The notes: generated from the sequence alone by a model not told the origin. 64,000 nt of DNA from Heliocidaris erythrogramma (GCA_025617745.1 CM046869.1:1696823-1760822); one strand, 5' to 3'; positions 1-12,443 are shown, counted from the stretch's first letter. Program-made: numbers and translations.

Positions 1-3000
1 AATGCACTTTAATTGTAATCGATCTCCAAATATAAATCTACCGCTTTGCAAACATGTAAACAAGTAAACAAAGCTAAAAAAATGTAACCGGACGGGACCG
101 AATCAAATCTAATAATGAATACAGTCACAGATAATGTAAAAATAATGTGAAGTATTTGACACGTCACCAGTGGCAAAAGTTTCTTTTCTTGTTGATATAC
201 TCAATACCGGTGAATGTATTGATAAATAAATACATAATAGATACATGCTTAATGAAATAAATTTGGGGTGTGGGGTAGGATCATTTAGTTAATTGAGGTT
301 TTTTCTACCATTTTATTTAGAATTGGTGTAAATGTAATTTTGTTTTTTTATGTTGGCAATTAAATAAAAGTGTACGTTTGTTCTTTTTTTAAGGGATTTT
401 TTTTTTTATTTGACAGGAATAATGAAATTACCGGGAAGAAGTATATCTTCTATATTAACGTTTACTTTGCATTTGTGAGTAAAATTTATATGTTGCCATA
501 TCTTTCCAGCTTTCATGCCTGTAAGTCACCACTCAATCACATGTCTTACAATACCATTCATTTCCATCTACTAATGATTAACCATTACAGCCAAAGTTAA
601 TAGTCTTCACTCTTCCTTTCAAGCAGGGGTGTCGCTAGAGCATTTTGAATGGGGAGAGGTGGGGCAATACTAACCGTGCCGAAAAAAAAATTCCAACAAA
701 TTTTCAATAATGAAAAGAGAAAATGGAAGTTCGATTAGTTTTATATATTTTTGGACATGCCAAAATACAGACAGTTACAATTACAAATATTAAGGTGTAT
801 TACCCTCACCACACTAGGGGTGCATCCAGGATTTTGTAAAAGATGGGGCACACGTTGCAGAAAATTTTCTGACAATTTGAAAAAGGTCATTTCAAAAGGG
901 GAGTGAAGGGGGTACAATCTTGAAGTTGTATACTGAAGGTATGTCACTTTGTATCAAGGGGGCACGGACTGCAAGTGCTCCCTTAAATCTGCTGTCACAT
1001 TGTGTTTGGATGTGAACTTGACTCATTCGTCTAACAGGCTGTTTGACCACCTAAGAATTACTCTTATGAGAAAGAATGTACGTTTCAAATCAAACTTGAT
1101 TTATTACAGAACAAAATATTGCTTCAATGATGGTTTACAAGCTCTCAACATAATCATATCAAATTTAATAGACAATCTGTTTCACTTTTAGTATAATTAT
1201 GGAATAGTATACCGACTTTATATTATGGGGATAGTATACAAAGTCCGTCTCTTCAAGTGTTCACTCATACAGTACCAGACGTCATATGTCACTGCCCACG
1301 ATGAATGTCCTTTAAGATGAAGAAGCTTCATACACGATGAATGAAGACAAAACGGTGCGGTGATATCTCTAAACAGGGATACTCAGAGCGATGAAACAGG
1401 ATAACCGGGAATAGGACACGCCGTAAACGTAGTAAAGTGCAGAATATAAACGTCACGGGCAACCCCGAATCATGAAACGGGAAAACCCGGTAATGGGAAA
1501 CAGGAAAACGGCCGTCTGGAAGAAAATACGCAAAGTTTAACAGTCTGGAGTCCATACCTTTTCTTCCAGAATAAATGCTATACACTTCGGCTTCATACAA
1601 TAAACATAAGAGTAAAGAGCATTGACCTTTCAACTACTTAAATATGTACTCGGTTTTACGAGGATAAAACATTGATCACATGATAAAGCGTTTTCATATA
1701 CAAACACCAATCTTCTCAATCAAGAATTAAGATAAACCATAAGCTTTAAAATAACATCTCTATATAATATGCAATGAATGACTTCATAAAGAATTGAATA
1801 TCTAATTCCCAACAGACATGTATAATCTTTGAAATACCCATCTCACTTCATCAGATCAAACCTTTCATATGTTTAAGATTTAACTATAACATTCATCATA
1901 TTACTTAATGCAAAATATGCATCACAAAATGTTGGATATCTTCACTGAATATAAAGATAATACATTCATTGATATGATTAAATCATTAACTCATGTTCAT
2001 TTTCTTACAACTCTTAAAACCTGTCAGTTTCTAAGTTTATACAAGTTTCTTTTTTATAAACATAATAATCTGTCTTTACTTACAGTTTGGACCTCTGAAC
2101 TGCTCCAATGAACCAAACACTGCTGGCTTACATGCCACTATACATGCTGAAGGCGTGGCACCAAAATGGCGACTTTACCAGCATGAGAGCTGCTGCCAGT
2201 GCTGCTGCACCCTATGCTTGCTTGTTGCAGTCTGCTGAGCTATAGCTACATGCATTGCCCTGTGCAGTACACACAGTACACACAATAACTACCAAACACC
2301 AGTTAGGGGTTGCCTGTTATAGCAGCTAGGGTTTAGTCTTTTCAAATGCAAATGAATACAAAATGAGAGTCACCCATCCATATACTGGGATAAAGGGTCC
2401 CTTCAGACTCACAGAAATGGCTGGTTTAAATAAGTTCTTCACATCTGCCACTGCCCCCTCTTACCCCTACCCCTCCAGCGACACCACTGCTTTTACTCTC
2501 ATTTTATATTCTCATTCCTTTCAATATAAAGGTACCTCTAGTTTACCTTTCACACAAATTTTACATTTCACATTACTCCCCCTTTGAACCCTCTCATACA
2601 TAACAGTATATCACATGAACATTATCACTGAAATGAGAATTTTGAATTTGACAAGCTCTAAAAAATGTAAATGTTTAAGGTAACTAGATGATTTTTCATC
2701 TCCTTAGCATGTTGTGTTGTCTATTTAATAACAATAAATATCAATTCAAATAACAAGTTTTAAAAAAACACCTTGAAATTGCACATCTTTGCAGAAGTCT
2801 AGTGGTAAGTGAAATTTTCACATCACTTATATAATTGAATTAATATTCAGTTTTCTCATCAGTTTTTAAGTAATATACATGACAACTGTTTTATTATATT
2901 ATACTGTTGCTGGTCACCAACATAAATTAAATCTAGGTTTGGTTAAATTTCATTTAGCTGAAGGCACTTATTTGTTAGGCTTTCAGCAAATGCAATATTC

Positions 3001-3157
3001 CAATAAAAATCCTCCCAATCAGAAACCATTGTTAGGGGTATCTGTATTGTTTTATTTCGAATGAAAGTCTCAACTTCATTACATGTATCCACTTGTGAGA
3101 TTGCTGATTAATGAGGACCTTACAAAAATACAAATTGAAGTAGTATAAGATTAAATT
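1..3157. other. Gene-free AT-rich stretch
   Basis: I see no supportable gene here. The open frames are short, have no family resemblance, and several begin at GTG. Around 625-700 and 808-925 are two G-rich fragments (for example GGGGTGCATCCAGGATTTTG near 816) that resemble ends of the hAT-like MITEs found elsewhere in the window. A short CAGTACACA repeat lies near 2264-2285. The rest looks like ordinary intergenic or intronic DNA. Confidence 0.6.
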
Positions 3158-3606
3158 GAAAGTTCACCCTGATTATAAGTTGGTTTTATAAGAAGCAGAA
3201 AAATTAAAGAAACAGATCAGTGAAGGTTTGAGCAAAATACGATAAGACATAAGAAACTAGTTATAATTTTTTGAATTTGTAATCAATCAAACTATAAATT
3301 GGCAACTCTGTGTCGTATCATGTCAGCTCCTCTCCAGTTTGCCCTGTATCCCAAAAATCATTTCCATTTTCTCTAAAGAAAATATTCAAACATACATGCA
3401 CATTATATATATAATCATTGCTCATACAATTTCTTTCACAAAACCTGTAGGAAAAAAATCTATTCCTTCATCAGAAACTAAGAAAATTGAAATTTATGAA
3501 ATTTTTCTGTACAGAGCAAATGGGAGAGGAGCTCAAACCTTCACTGATCTGTTTCTTTAATTTTTCTGCTTTATTTATAACCAACTTAATATCAGGGTGG
3601 ACTTTC
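3158..3606. mobile_element. Foldback MITE with about 76-bp inverted arms
   Basis: The left arm (3158-3234) and right arm (3531-3606) are near-perfect reverse complements. The tips are GAAAGTTCACCCTGAT on the left and its counterpart, ending GGTGGACTTTC, on the right. The centre of about 300 bp has no coding potential. This is a non-autonomous foldback element; I could not define a clean target duplication. Part of the same arm sequence (AAGCAGAAAAATCAAAGAAAC and neighbours) reappears near 31480 and, more weakly, near 52600, so it is a dispersed family. Confidence 0.75.
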
Positions 3607-5562
3607 CTGCTGATTTTATTCCTTGAACAGTTTTTGAACATCCACTGCTGGCATCTGAAGCACATGGTATCATGATAAGGTAGATGTCTAGTTAACAGGA
3701 ATGAAGAGCTGTAGCGGTATACCGTAAGTCTGTTGAATGAAAAGAGAAAATAGAACAAATTAAAAGCTACTAAGGTCGTACACAATATGACAGGACTGCA
3801 ATGTGCCAGATATGTGTATATGCATGACTGAAACAGAGTAAATATAGCTTGATAAAAAGCTGTTTTATCCACATTCATTAAAATCAAGTTCTTTTGTAAG
3901 CATGAAAATGGGAATGATGAATCCTTATAAAAATTGAAAGAAATTCCCACATTTGACTAAAAATTCTTCTTTTACAGGTCAGAGGCGAATGAAATAACAA
4001 TTATTTCAAATAACTTTCTTCCTCCTATACAAGTTGTGTATTATTGATATATTATATATATTATATATTTTTTATATTCCTGTATTTTTTTAAAAACTTT
4101 TTTGTTTTGTGTGTGTGTGTGGGGGGGGGGGGTATTGCCACATTTAATTGTACACAGTATAGGCCTACCTCTCCAAGCTTGAGCAGGTCAGTACTATTAT
4201 ATTTGCTCTTTGTTCATCTCTCCTGATTGTGTATCTCAATATTCCTTCACCATCCATTGTAAAGAATCATTAAATGAAAGAATCCGTAAATGAAAGTAAT
4301 TTAGAGGTTAACAAAATATATTTCGGTGAAAAACTTGTACTCCACTAAATTTTTTTTCTCTTATCTTTTCAAACATCTAGATACATGTAGAAATGTACAT
4401 CTAATTTATATCATAGATTAAAGCTCAATAGAAACCGTTTTCATAGAATGTATTGTGAATAAATGTGCATTCTTCTCCTTCTCCATGCTTACACACAATG
4501 CTGGGCTTTGTTAGTAATGGTTTCAAATATTGTTTACATAGAATAAGGACAAGCAATCAAAATATCAATGTATACTAGTGAGGGTATCTGTAATATGATT
4601 TTAAAGAACACATTTAGGGACCCCTGGAAGCCCTAATTGCTCTTATAGTTAATTTCCTTGTTTTCTGTTAAATTGATTTGAATTACGTAGTAAGCATATA
4701 ATACTCATGAAAGATGAATGAAAATGTTCTGTAAACTTGCCTGTAATTTATGAGGGCTAAATTTTTGCTTCATCATGTACGGTCAACAGTTGTCGCAATG
4801 TTTGAATAACATTTCTTGGGTTCCTTTCCATTTTGATCTGTTGTAAAAAAAAAAAAAAAAAAAAAAAACACAGTTGTACCTTTTGTTTTTCTTTCTTGAT
4901 ACATGTCATAGTTACATTGATAATAATTATTTTTATCAGGCAAATACATTAGTAAATTCCAATCCATTATTTGTAATAGGTAAAAATTCAATATTCATCA
5001 GCTGTCTCATATTTATTTATTAAGGTGCATCAAGCTTATTTATAATTTTCTTGGAAAGAAAAAGAAACAACGTCTGCAACTTATAGTGTGTCTGAAATTT
5101 TGAACAGGGATCAATAAACTGGCTTTACACCAGACTCAAATTTTGCCCAAAATACATTGCCTACCCCCCCCCCCCCCTTTAAAAAAAATATCAGTCTATT
5201 GGACTATATATAACTTAGTTTAATTGACCAAATGACATGAACTGAACCAAGTATGACAATAGATCCAAGTCTTTTGAGAACGGAAACAAAGTCAGGCATG
5301 AAAGTGAAGTTGAACAGAGTCTACATCCATCTTAATTTCTTATCAAACATGGTTATACTTTGAATTCGTCCCCCAAGGCCAAACACAGCTTTAGCCCTAA
5401 CTTTAGTTAGGACTAGTTAAGTCTACATCTACTCAAGATGCGGTACTATTCTTCACACTTCGGTTTATGGAATAAAATGTCAACAATTATTGTGAGTTGA
5501 AAACAGTAAAACCTCGTGTTAACAAATTTATATCTCCACTATGGCACTAATTTCGGTCTGTT
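3607..5562. other. Gene-free stretch with simple repeats
   Basis: No gene is seen. There is a GT run followed by a 12-base G run (about 4107-4132), a long A tract (about 4845-4868) and a C run (about 5165-5177). The 159-residue frame on the - strand at 3471-3950 runs into the right arm of the foldback MITE and is not credible as a gene. Confidence 0.6.
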
Positions 5563-5981
5563 AAGCCCGGCGCACACTATACGATCCGACTGCGACCCGA
5601 TTTTCGAACAAATTGCAGTTTGCATTAAATGTGAAAGTTTAAAAAAGTGAAATTATCTCATCTGAAGTTCGGAATAATGATACGAATACTAATATCGAAC
5701 TTTTGGTTAACTGCAATTCTTCTGGTTAGAGTAAAGGCCAAATCGGCTTCAAATCTTAGTCGATCGCAATATTGGTATGACGTCACTACCATTTGGAATT
5801 GAATTCGCTTTTATTCCTACACGGGGGCTCGCAGTAGCCCGGAATTTCGATTTTAGTATTCATACTACTATTTGGAACTTTGGTCATAAAGATTTAACAT
5901 GTTTGAAGGTTCATATCAAATGTTATAACAACTTTTCCCAAAATCGCATCGTAGTCAGATCGTGCAGTGTGCGCCGGGCTT
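5563..5981. mobile_element. MITE with AAGCCCGGCGCACACT ends
   Basis: The left end AAGCCCGGCGCACACT (5563-5578) and right end AGTGTGCGCCGGGCTT (5966-5981) are perfect inverted repeats. Imperfect pairing continues inward (CGATCCGACTGCGACC against its partner near 5950). The 419-bp element has no coding capacity. A relative with tips AAAGCCTGGCTCACAC lies at 27572-27802. Confidence 0.75.
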
Positions 5982-6049
5982 ACATATCATCATCGACCTC
6001 GTAGAAGCCCACCACACAGTCGTACAGTCACACTGTAAAACAAACAAAA

Positions 6050-6219
6050 AAAAATTTCGCCATACCTTCAAAATTCGCTCAGGGGGCTATTGGGATCCAG
6101 TTTCCCCTCCATAATTCCCTGATAACCAAAAAAAAAGAAAAAAGGTCTTCATTCTAAAAGGGGGCACAAAATGCATACTTTTCTTCCAAAAGGGGGGGGG
6201 GGGCAGGGGCCGGAGGTGC
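6050..6219. mobile_element. Internal fragment of a hAT-like MITE
   Basis: The segment includes TTTCGCCATACCTTCAAAA, CCATAATTCCCTGATAACC and GCATACTTTTCTTCCAAAAG plus a G run. The same blocks occur in the hAT-like MITEs at 36021-36322 and 42647-43122. Both ends are missing, so this is a truncated copy joined directly to the next repeat. Confidence 0.6.
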
Positions 6220-6531
6220 GGTCAGATCGAGAGTGAGAACTGTATGTAGCAATCTATAATGTACATGGTACATATGCAACATATGCACACGGTACGGACA
6301 TGGATCGGAATCGAAATACAATGCAGTAGCAGCGAAATAGACCTGAAGAACGTTAGCAACCTCACAAATACATATTATCGTATCGTAAAGTTTTTTTCTT
6401 TTGAAAATTATAAAAATCATATAAAAATTTTATTAAACATAACATCTGATTTTAACATTTTAATTCAAAAGTTTTTGAAAGTATAAATTGAAAAAAAATC
6501 AAATCTACAATCTACCTAAAAACCTCTCTGA
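6220..6531. repeat. Dispersed repeat, copy 1 (partner at 8509-8813)
   Basis: This begins GTCAGATCGAGAGTGAGAAC and ends in AAACCTCTCTGAGA. It aligns over about 300 bp to 8509-8813 in direct orientation, with small indels; copy 1 carries an extra ATGTACATGGTACATATG-type segment. No coding frame is conserved. The origin of the family is unknown to me. Confidence 0.7.
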
Positions 6532-6779
6532 GAGAAAACGATGGTCACAGAAATTTAGCGAAGTGAACCTTCCTCATAGCAATACTGCAAGGTATTGACG
6601 CCCTCTACGTTCGTTGCTACGCACTTTGTTTTGTATGTGGAGCGCGTATTCTCCCATAGACAACGCGTATTAAAAGTGGTGCGTAGCTTTAGGACCCGCG
6701 TAGCTTTAGGACCCCCTGCCATAGACCTCTAACATTAGGCTCTATAGATCTTCAAGTAAATCAGCCACAAGTTAGTTCC

Positions 6780-7787
6780 TAGCCTATTGTCGAGGCCCTG
6801 GCGCTGTTGAAATCCTTGGCGATATGGAGAAAAACCGAGGCGCTTGCGCCGAGGGCCTCTTGACACCCGACCTGAATTATATATTCATGAGGCACGATTT
6901 CCTACTGAATTATGCATGAAACGTGAATAGTTAGATAACCGCGGCGATCGCCCAGCAAATTGGCCAATGAAATCTCAAGGATTTCTTACTTCAGTCCTGG
7001 ACTAGTCTATTATTTTTTTTGGGGGGGGGGATTACGTAAATCTCTTGCTCAAAATACATTCACAGACAAGCACATTATGAAGAATTCGATCTCTAGCTTA
7101 CAAATCATGGTAATTTGAAATAAGACAAATGTAAATATTTCTCAAGAGATCATCATATATTTACAAATAATGAAGAATGGGCAATAAAAGTCACCGTTCA
7201 ACAATAGATGCATCTCCATCAATTCTGATGTAACCAAGGACAACTGAAGGAGTTACCAGCAACTTCACTGCCCGGCAAGGCCCCGGGGGATCCGCCTGGC
7301 CCAGCGCAGCTCGCGAAGCTAAGCAGCGCAGCATGTCTCACTCTCCATCCCTGGCCCACGGAGGTAATCAGCACAGAGTGATAGCGCGTGAAAAATAACA
7401 CTTTTTCCATAGCCAGTAGGCAGATTCACAAAAACATCTTGTCCTTTAAGTGCAGATTTGATTGCATCAACTTGCAAATCTTTGAATCTGTCAATCTTCA
7501 ACATTCTAGCGGCATATTCTAAGCTCTTACAAATATCGTCATCACTCGTCGTGGAAGAAACGTTGAACGCCATTTTAAGAAATAGCTTGCAGTCGAGTCA
7601 TGAATATTTAACATTACGTCATGGTAGCTCGCGCTTATTGGATGATTTTCACCGACCAAAATTTGGTCGGAATATTCGTCAAAACAATGAAATACAAAAG
7701 AAATTCAGATCAGGTGTCAAGAGGCCCTCGGCGCAAGCGCCATATCGCCAAGGATTTCAACAGCGCCAGGGCCTCGACAAGAGGCTA
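6780..7787. mobile_element. Mutator-like DNA transposon carrying a helicase fragment
   Basis: The element begins TAGCCTATTGTCGAGG and ends CCTCGACAAGAGGCTA. Its terminal inverted repeats are about 90-100 bp (left about 6780-6880, right about 7700-7787) and nearly identical, except for a 12-bp insertion in the left arm near 6830. It is flanked on both sides by the perfect 9-bp direct repeat GTTAGTTCC (6771-6779 and 7788-7796), which is a target-site duplication. Long inverted repeats with a 9-bp duplication are the signature of Mutator-like elements. No transposase is present. The only recognisable cargo is the start of a RecQ-type helicase on the - strand, so it resembles a Pack-MULE. The superfamily assignment is inferred from structure alone. 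Confidence 0.75.
7319..7573 (-). pseudogene. RecQ-like DNA helicase, N-terminal fragment
   Basis: The frame starts at an ATG (7573) and encodes about 84 residues. Residues about 33-68 match the entry to a superfamily 2 (RecQ-type) helicase core: a Q-motif-like stretch (QVDAIKSALKGQDVFV) followed by the Walker A motif LPTGYGKS and a hydrophobic helix (VIFHALSLCADYL). In such helicases this loop binds ATP. Homology fades after about residue 68 and the frame stops at 7319, so the DEAH motif and every later motif are absent; it cannot be an active helicase. It lies wholly inside the inverted repeats of the element at 6780-7787. It is either a captured host first exon or the remains of a transposon-encoded helicase. 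Nothing else of the gene is visible nearby. Confidence 0.7.
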
Positions 7788-7796
7788 GTTAGTTCC

Positions 7797-8508
7797 TTGC
7801 CACGTCTATCTGAGGGAAATCAAAGTCAACATGTTGAGACTAATGAATGTGATTACTGAAAGTCACTGATTGAAACAACAAAGGCCATTATCATGATTAT
7901 TACTCTGTGGAGATGTATTATTACCTCTCATTGAAAGTGTTTTGAACCTGGTCTACAAATAGTAGAATCAAGACTAAATATGAACCCCCCCCCCCCCTCT
8001 CTCTCTCTCTCTTACTCTTGAAATTAAAAAAAAATAAAACCTCATCATGCTTGCCTTTGTGAAAAGTTACAAGTTACAAATACAAAAATTACAAGCATTA
8101 TAATTATGGTTAGGTCCTAGGCCTAGACCTATTTCTTAAATTTTTAAATATAAGTGTTTGATCTAACTTAGACGATATTATTTATAGAAAGATATATCGA
8201 TGATGATTATCACTAATTCAATGCATGGTTTAAGTTGAATCTAAATACAAAAAAGAAGGCTTCATTTTTGTTAAGTGTCCGGTCATCCGAATCTGATCCC
8301 CCATCCATCAATCATCATGATCATCATCGCTCCATCCAGCATCCGAACATTTTTTTTTTTAATTTAACGTTACATGCATGCTAACAGCTCTCTCTGTTAC
8401 CCTAGATTGCCAAATTTGTTTCATCATCATTTCAAATAAGTTAATTTAAATTTATAACTAAAATCAAACCTTGATTGATCCATCGTCGAGCTCTGAGTCT
8501 TAGGCGCG
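7797..8508. other. Gene-free stretch
   Basis: I see no gene. There is a C run followed by a CT repeat (about 7986-8012). The remainder is AT-rich without recognisable repeats. Confidence 0.5.
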
Positions 8509-8813
8509 GGTCAGATCGAGAGTGAGAACTGTAGCAATCTACACACGGACATGGATCGAAATCGAAATACAGTGCAGTATAGCAGCGAAATAGAGCAGGA
8601 GAACGTTAGCAACCTCTCAAATACATATTATTGTATCGTAAAGTAAAATGATAAATTTATAACCATTTTAATCTTTTTTCTCTTGAAAATTATAAAAATC
8701 AGTTAAAAATATTATTGAACATAACATCTAATTTTAACATTTTAATTCAAAAGTTTTTGGAAGTATAAATTGAAAAGAAATCAAATCTACAATCTACCGA
8801 AAAACCTCTCTGA
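8509..8813. repeat. Dispersed repeat, copy 2 (partner at 6220-6531)
   Basis: A direct-orientation copy of the 6220-6531 repeat, sharing GTCAGATCGAGAGTGAGAAC at the start and AAAACCTCTCTGAGA at the end. Similarity stops abruptly after this point, where the GGTCCGATAG-type repeat begins. Confidence 0.7.
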
Positions 8814-8925
8814 GACCGAATCGGCAAAAGGGTCCGATAGTCCGAAGGTTCAGTAAGGGTCCGATAGTTAGAAGGTCCGATAGACCGACAATAACGTAAA
8901 AAAAGTTTAAAAAGTGGATACAATA
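8814..8925 (-). repeat. GGTCCGATAG-type repeat block, minor copy
   Basis: This contains several copies of GGTCCGATAG and GAAGGTCCGATAG-like words, then ACCGACAATAACG. Read in reverse complement it matches the start of the larger array at 10440-10755, including the CGGCAAAAGGGTCCGATAG junction. It is a short inverted-orientation member of the same family. Confidence 0.65.
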
Positions 8926-10439
8926 AGTTTTTAATAATTTTATCTCATAAAAGGAAAAGGGTAATGCCTTATCTTCTTCTATGTGTATTGTAATAAACCG
9001 ATGCACAAGGTCTGTAGGCCCACCCCCCCCCCCCCAAAAAAAAAGGGGGAACTTATTTTAAAGTTTTGTTTTATACATTTTCAACATGTTAAAAGTATTT
9101 TTATCAGAGCATCATCATCACCGTGGGGGGGGGTGGTCCACCCATGCAGCTCAGCCCCCCCCCCCCCCCCTCCCCCGGTTAATGTTGCCACTAAACCGAT
9201 ATATTGGCAACGCCGACCATTTTTTGAAGCATGGAAGGAAATCTAATTATATGGTGCACACTAAAGCCCCGAGGCCCATCATGCCCGAAGCATTTTTTTC
9301 TAGTGGAGCAAGCTGAGGAAAGGGCGTCCCCTTTTAACACAAGTGTTATTTTTTAAACAAAGAAATCTTATGGGGTGCAAACTTTATAGTTGAATTTTCA
9401 TTAAAAGTAACAAAAGATAAGATTCTGACAACAAAAGATTCTGACAGATAAAAATGAAATCTTTCAATTAGGCCCTACCACCTTCTTTGGGAGGGGGCGT
9501 TTCCAATTTTTTTTTTTGGGTTGTCAGGTGATATTTTCCTACCAGCTATGATGTCAGCTTTTATACTTTTTGGAATGTTCACCGACTACCCATACTACTA
9601 CCTTGTTGCAAATTTTAGTCTGTAGACTCTGTCGGGTAAATTATACCATTTTTTTGGGGGGGGGTGGGGGAATTCGAGAATAGTCGGATACCTCACCGCC
9701 CAAATATTATGATATTCGGGCTTCTTGTTGCTGCAGGACGTAAGAGGTGCTTGCTGCAAGAACAATCTAGGCCTAGTTTCTTGATTGTATGAGCGAGCAA
9801 AGCAAGCGAACGAGAGAGAGAGAAAAAAAAAAAAAAAAATTGTATCCTGAGAATAGGCTCTAGCGTATCCGTTCTCATAATCTGTTTAACATGTTATCGG
9901 CATCTTCCGATCTCATATTGGGAAGAGACTATTGTCACAGGCCATTATTTCTGAAAATTCATCTCTTTAGCCCCTTTAGGTCAACTTGCTGCTCGATTCC
10001 TTTCAGTTATGTTGCTAACATTCTTTGAGTAGAAATAAAGCATAGCCTAGCATTAGCTCGATATTCATGATGCAAACCAAACAACTTCCATAAGCATATA
10101 ATTGCCATTGGTTTATATACATGCATATGGCGATTATATTAATAACTAATATCAATAATGAAAATATAATGGGCATTGGTAAATAACCCTAATAATGCTA
10201 GTGAGCGAAGTTTTTGAATTTTTGTTTTCTTCTCTTTCCTTTCTGATTTCTTTTCTTTTTCTCTTCTTTTCCTTCTTTTTCTTTTCTTCTTTCCTTTTCA
10301 ACCTCTTCCTTTTTTGCGGTTTCTTTGGTTGGAACCCGCTTTTCAGGCATCAAAAAGTGGGAGGGGGAGGGTATTCCCGCCCCCACATTTGAAAACATCT
10401 GAAAACATCCCCCACTTTAACCACTTTTTTTACCCACTA
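8926..10439. other. Gene-free, homopolymer-rich stretch
   Basis: No gene is seen. The stretch holds C and G runs near 9020-9035, 9125-9133 and 9155-9172, a G run near 9655-9665, an A tract (about 9822-9839) and a T/C-rich tract (10225-10310) that gives meaningless lysine/glutamate-rich frames on the other strand. The segment 9118-9200 resembles the G/C-rich edge of a hAT-like MITE. Confidence 0.55.
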
Positions 10440-10755
10440 TCATTTTATCCACTATTTTACCCGTTTTATTGTCGGTCTATCGGACCCTTTTGCCGATCGG
10501 TCTCTAGAACCTTCTGTCTATTGGACCCTCATGTACATTCGGACTATCGAACCTTCTATCTATCGGACCTTCTGACTATCGGACCCCTTGGTCATTCGAT
10601 CTATAGAACCTTCGGACTATTGGACCCTCCTGCCGATTCGGCCTATAGAACCTTCTGTCTAATGGACCCTATCGTACATTCGGTCTATCGAACCTTCTAT
10701 CTATTGGGTGTCGGCCTATCGGACCCGCTAACTATCGGACCTTCTAGCTATAGGG
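10440..10755 (+). repeat. Degenerate minisatellite built on CTATCGGACC / CTATAGAACC
   Basis: Around 15 degenerate units alternate words such as TCTATCGGACC and TCTATAGAACCTTC, spaced about 18-20 bases in a higher-order unit of roughly 36-40. Each half-unit resembles the other, so the array looks like a two-step duplication. A 180-residue frame across it (repeating R-T-F/L-D-P words) is just the translated repeat. The family also occurs at 8814-8925 in opposite orientation. Confidence 0.75.
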
Positions 10756-11399
10756 ATGACCCCGAATATTCATATTGGATAGCCCCAAAGGTACAGAAAA
10801 AAATATTCGCACCCGGGACTGCCTGGGTAGCTGTCATGAGCCGCAGCGTGTGAGGACAGCCATCTCCGTGTCAAACTACCTCTCGACGATAAATTTCGAG
10901 AGAAAATTGTTTCAGTTCTTTTTCAGCACAACTCTTGTCAGTCCTTTTAAATTGTAGATAAATTATTATAGATCACCTAGAATATTACAACTAATTGTAG
11001 GTATAGCACACTAAAATGTGAACTACTTTGGGGGTGTGCAAAATTGGTCTCATTTCAAAGAGCGTGACAAAATATGAAATTTGGCAAAAAACCATCAAGA
11101 TTGGATGAACGGTTCTCGAGATATGATTCTGGAAAGTTTCGGAAATAATCCCGAAAACCTGCCACAAATTGCCATTTTTTCAAAATTTTGCACACCCACA
11201 AAATCCAAATTACTCACTTAAAACAACTGCAAATTACAGAATCAAGACGACTCTCATTGGTTTATCAATTTTTTATAACAGTAGGTATGTCACTGACTCA
11301 GATTTGTACAATAGATCCATGAAAATGCTGTTTTGTTCAAAATTTACACCCGCAACTTAGTAAATTGGCAAAAAATGACTTAGTCAGCTAATTAATTTT
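10756..11399. other. Gene-free stretch
   Basis: I see no gene or recognisable repeat. AT-rich, with scattered short frames only. Confidence 0.5.
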
Positions 11400-11629
11400 C
11401 ATTTTTCATCATTTATTTATTTTCAAATTCTCATAAAAACATTAACAATTTGTATATTCAGTTACATTAAAAGTCATGCATATATAAAATACATAAATAC
11501 AATACAAGAATTTGAAGGAGCCAGCAGAGGCCATTGGCCTTTCAAAGGCTGGGCTCCTCGTAACCACAGTAAGTAAATTATAATAAAAGAAAGGAAGGTA
11601 AATAAATGGGTAATAAGTGGTATTCAGTA

Positions 11630-11907
11630 AACCAGGGCGATGACTTCTACCTTTTCCAACAAAACTATCCATCTAAAGAACCAACTGGCAAGAGTTTTTC
11701 ATCATCTCCTAACCATGTTTCCGTAACTCCTATCACTGAAAAACAAGTATTGACATCATATAAACATGATTGCAATTTCTCAATATTCTTTTTTAAACTT
11801 CTCACAATAGAATGCAACACCGACAGGAATGACGAATTACATTGAGGCAAGTTCCTCAATTCATAATAGTCAGAATCAACAGTTGTATTAAAATCTGTGT
11901 CATTCAT
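11630..11907 (-). pseudogene. LINE ORF2 endonuclease, N-terminal fragment
   Basis: The frame includes HSIVRSLKKNIEKLQ and FSVIGVTETWLGD. These correspond to the LN-x-RSL and TETWL motifs at the start of LINE apurinic endonuclease domains; the E of TETWL is the metal-binding glutamate. The frame shifts near 11665 (a SFVGKGRSHRPG stretch continues in another frame) and homology stops by about 11630. The remaining endonuclease and the whole RT are gone. Confidence 0.65.
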
Positions 11908-12443
11908 GAATTATAAAGTTAGTAATTTGAAATAACAATTCAATTTATCTTTGCCTTCACAAAAATATACCTGTCTGTTATCTATGAACAAATGGATAAA
12001 TTATTTTTTAAAAATATACAGTTATAACCCGTTAACCTGTATTGATGCGATTGAATAAGTTGTAAAAAAAGTTATCAAATATGAAAAACACTACTACAAG
12101 TTTACATTACATTAAAAAAAAAAAATTAAAAATTAGAAAAAATTAAAAAAATAAAAATAAAAAATAAAAAATAAAAAATAAACTTGATATATGTGTTTAC
12201 AAATCCACCTGGAACAGATAAGTTATACAAGATACAAAGTTAAAAAGAGGGCTGGATATTTACCGGTAGAGTAAAAGTCTACTTTTGTAATATCCAGTAC
12301 TGGTAATTTTGGTGCCTATTTGTACAATACCATAAAAAGTGCCATAATACAAAAACAGAGCCCTCATGTACATATATACAACAACAACAAAAAAAAACTA
12401 CACAGTATTAAAAAGACCCATAAAGGAGTTTGTGATGAACAAA

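Noticed and set aside
1328-1633. 101-residue frame on the - strand
   Set aside because: No family motif, no splice context, no ordinary composition; consistent with chance in non-coding DNA.
3471-3950. 159-residue frame on the - strand
   Set aside because: It runs into the arm of the foldback MITE and lacks any domain.
7319-7573. A functional helicase gene
   Set aside because: Only the first motif is present and the frame is enclosed by transposon inverted repeats.
10314-10853. 179-residue frame with repeating R-T-F-x-L-D-P words
   Set aside because: It is the translated minisatellite at 10440-10755; the period reflects the DNA unit.
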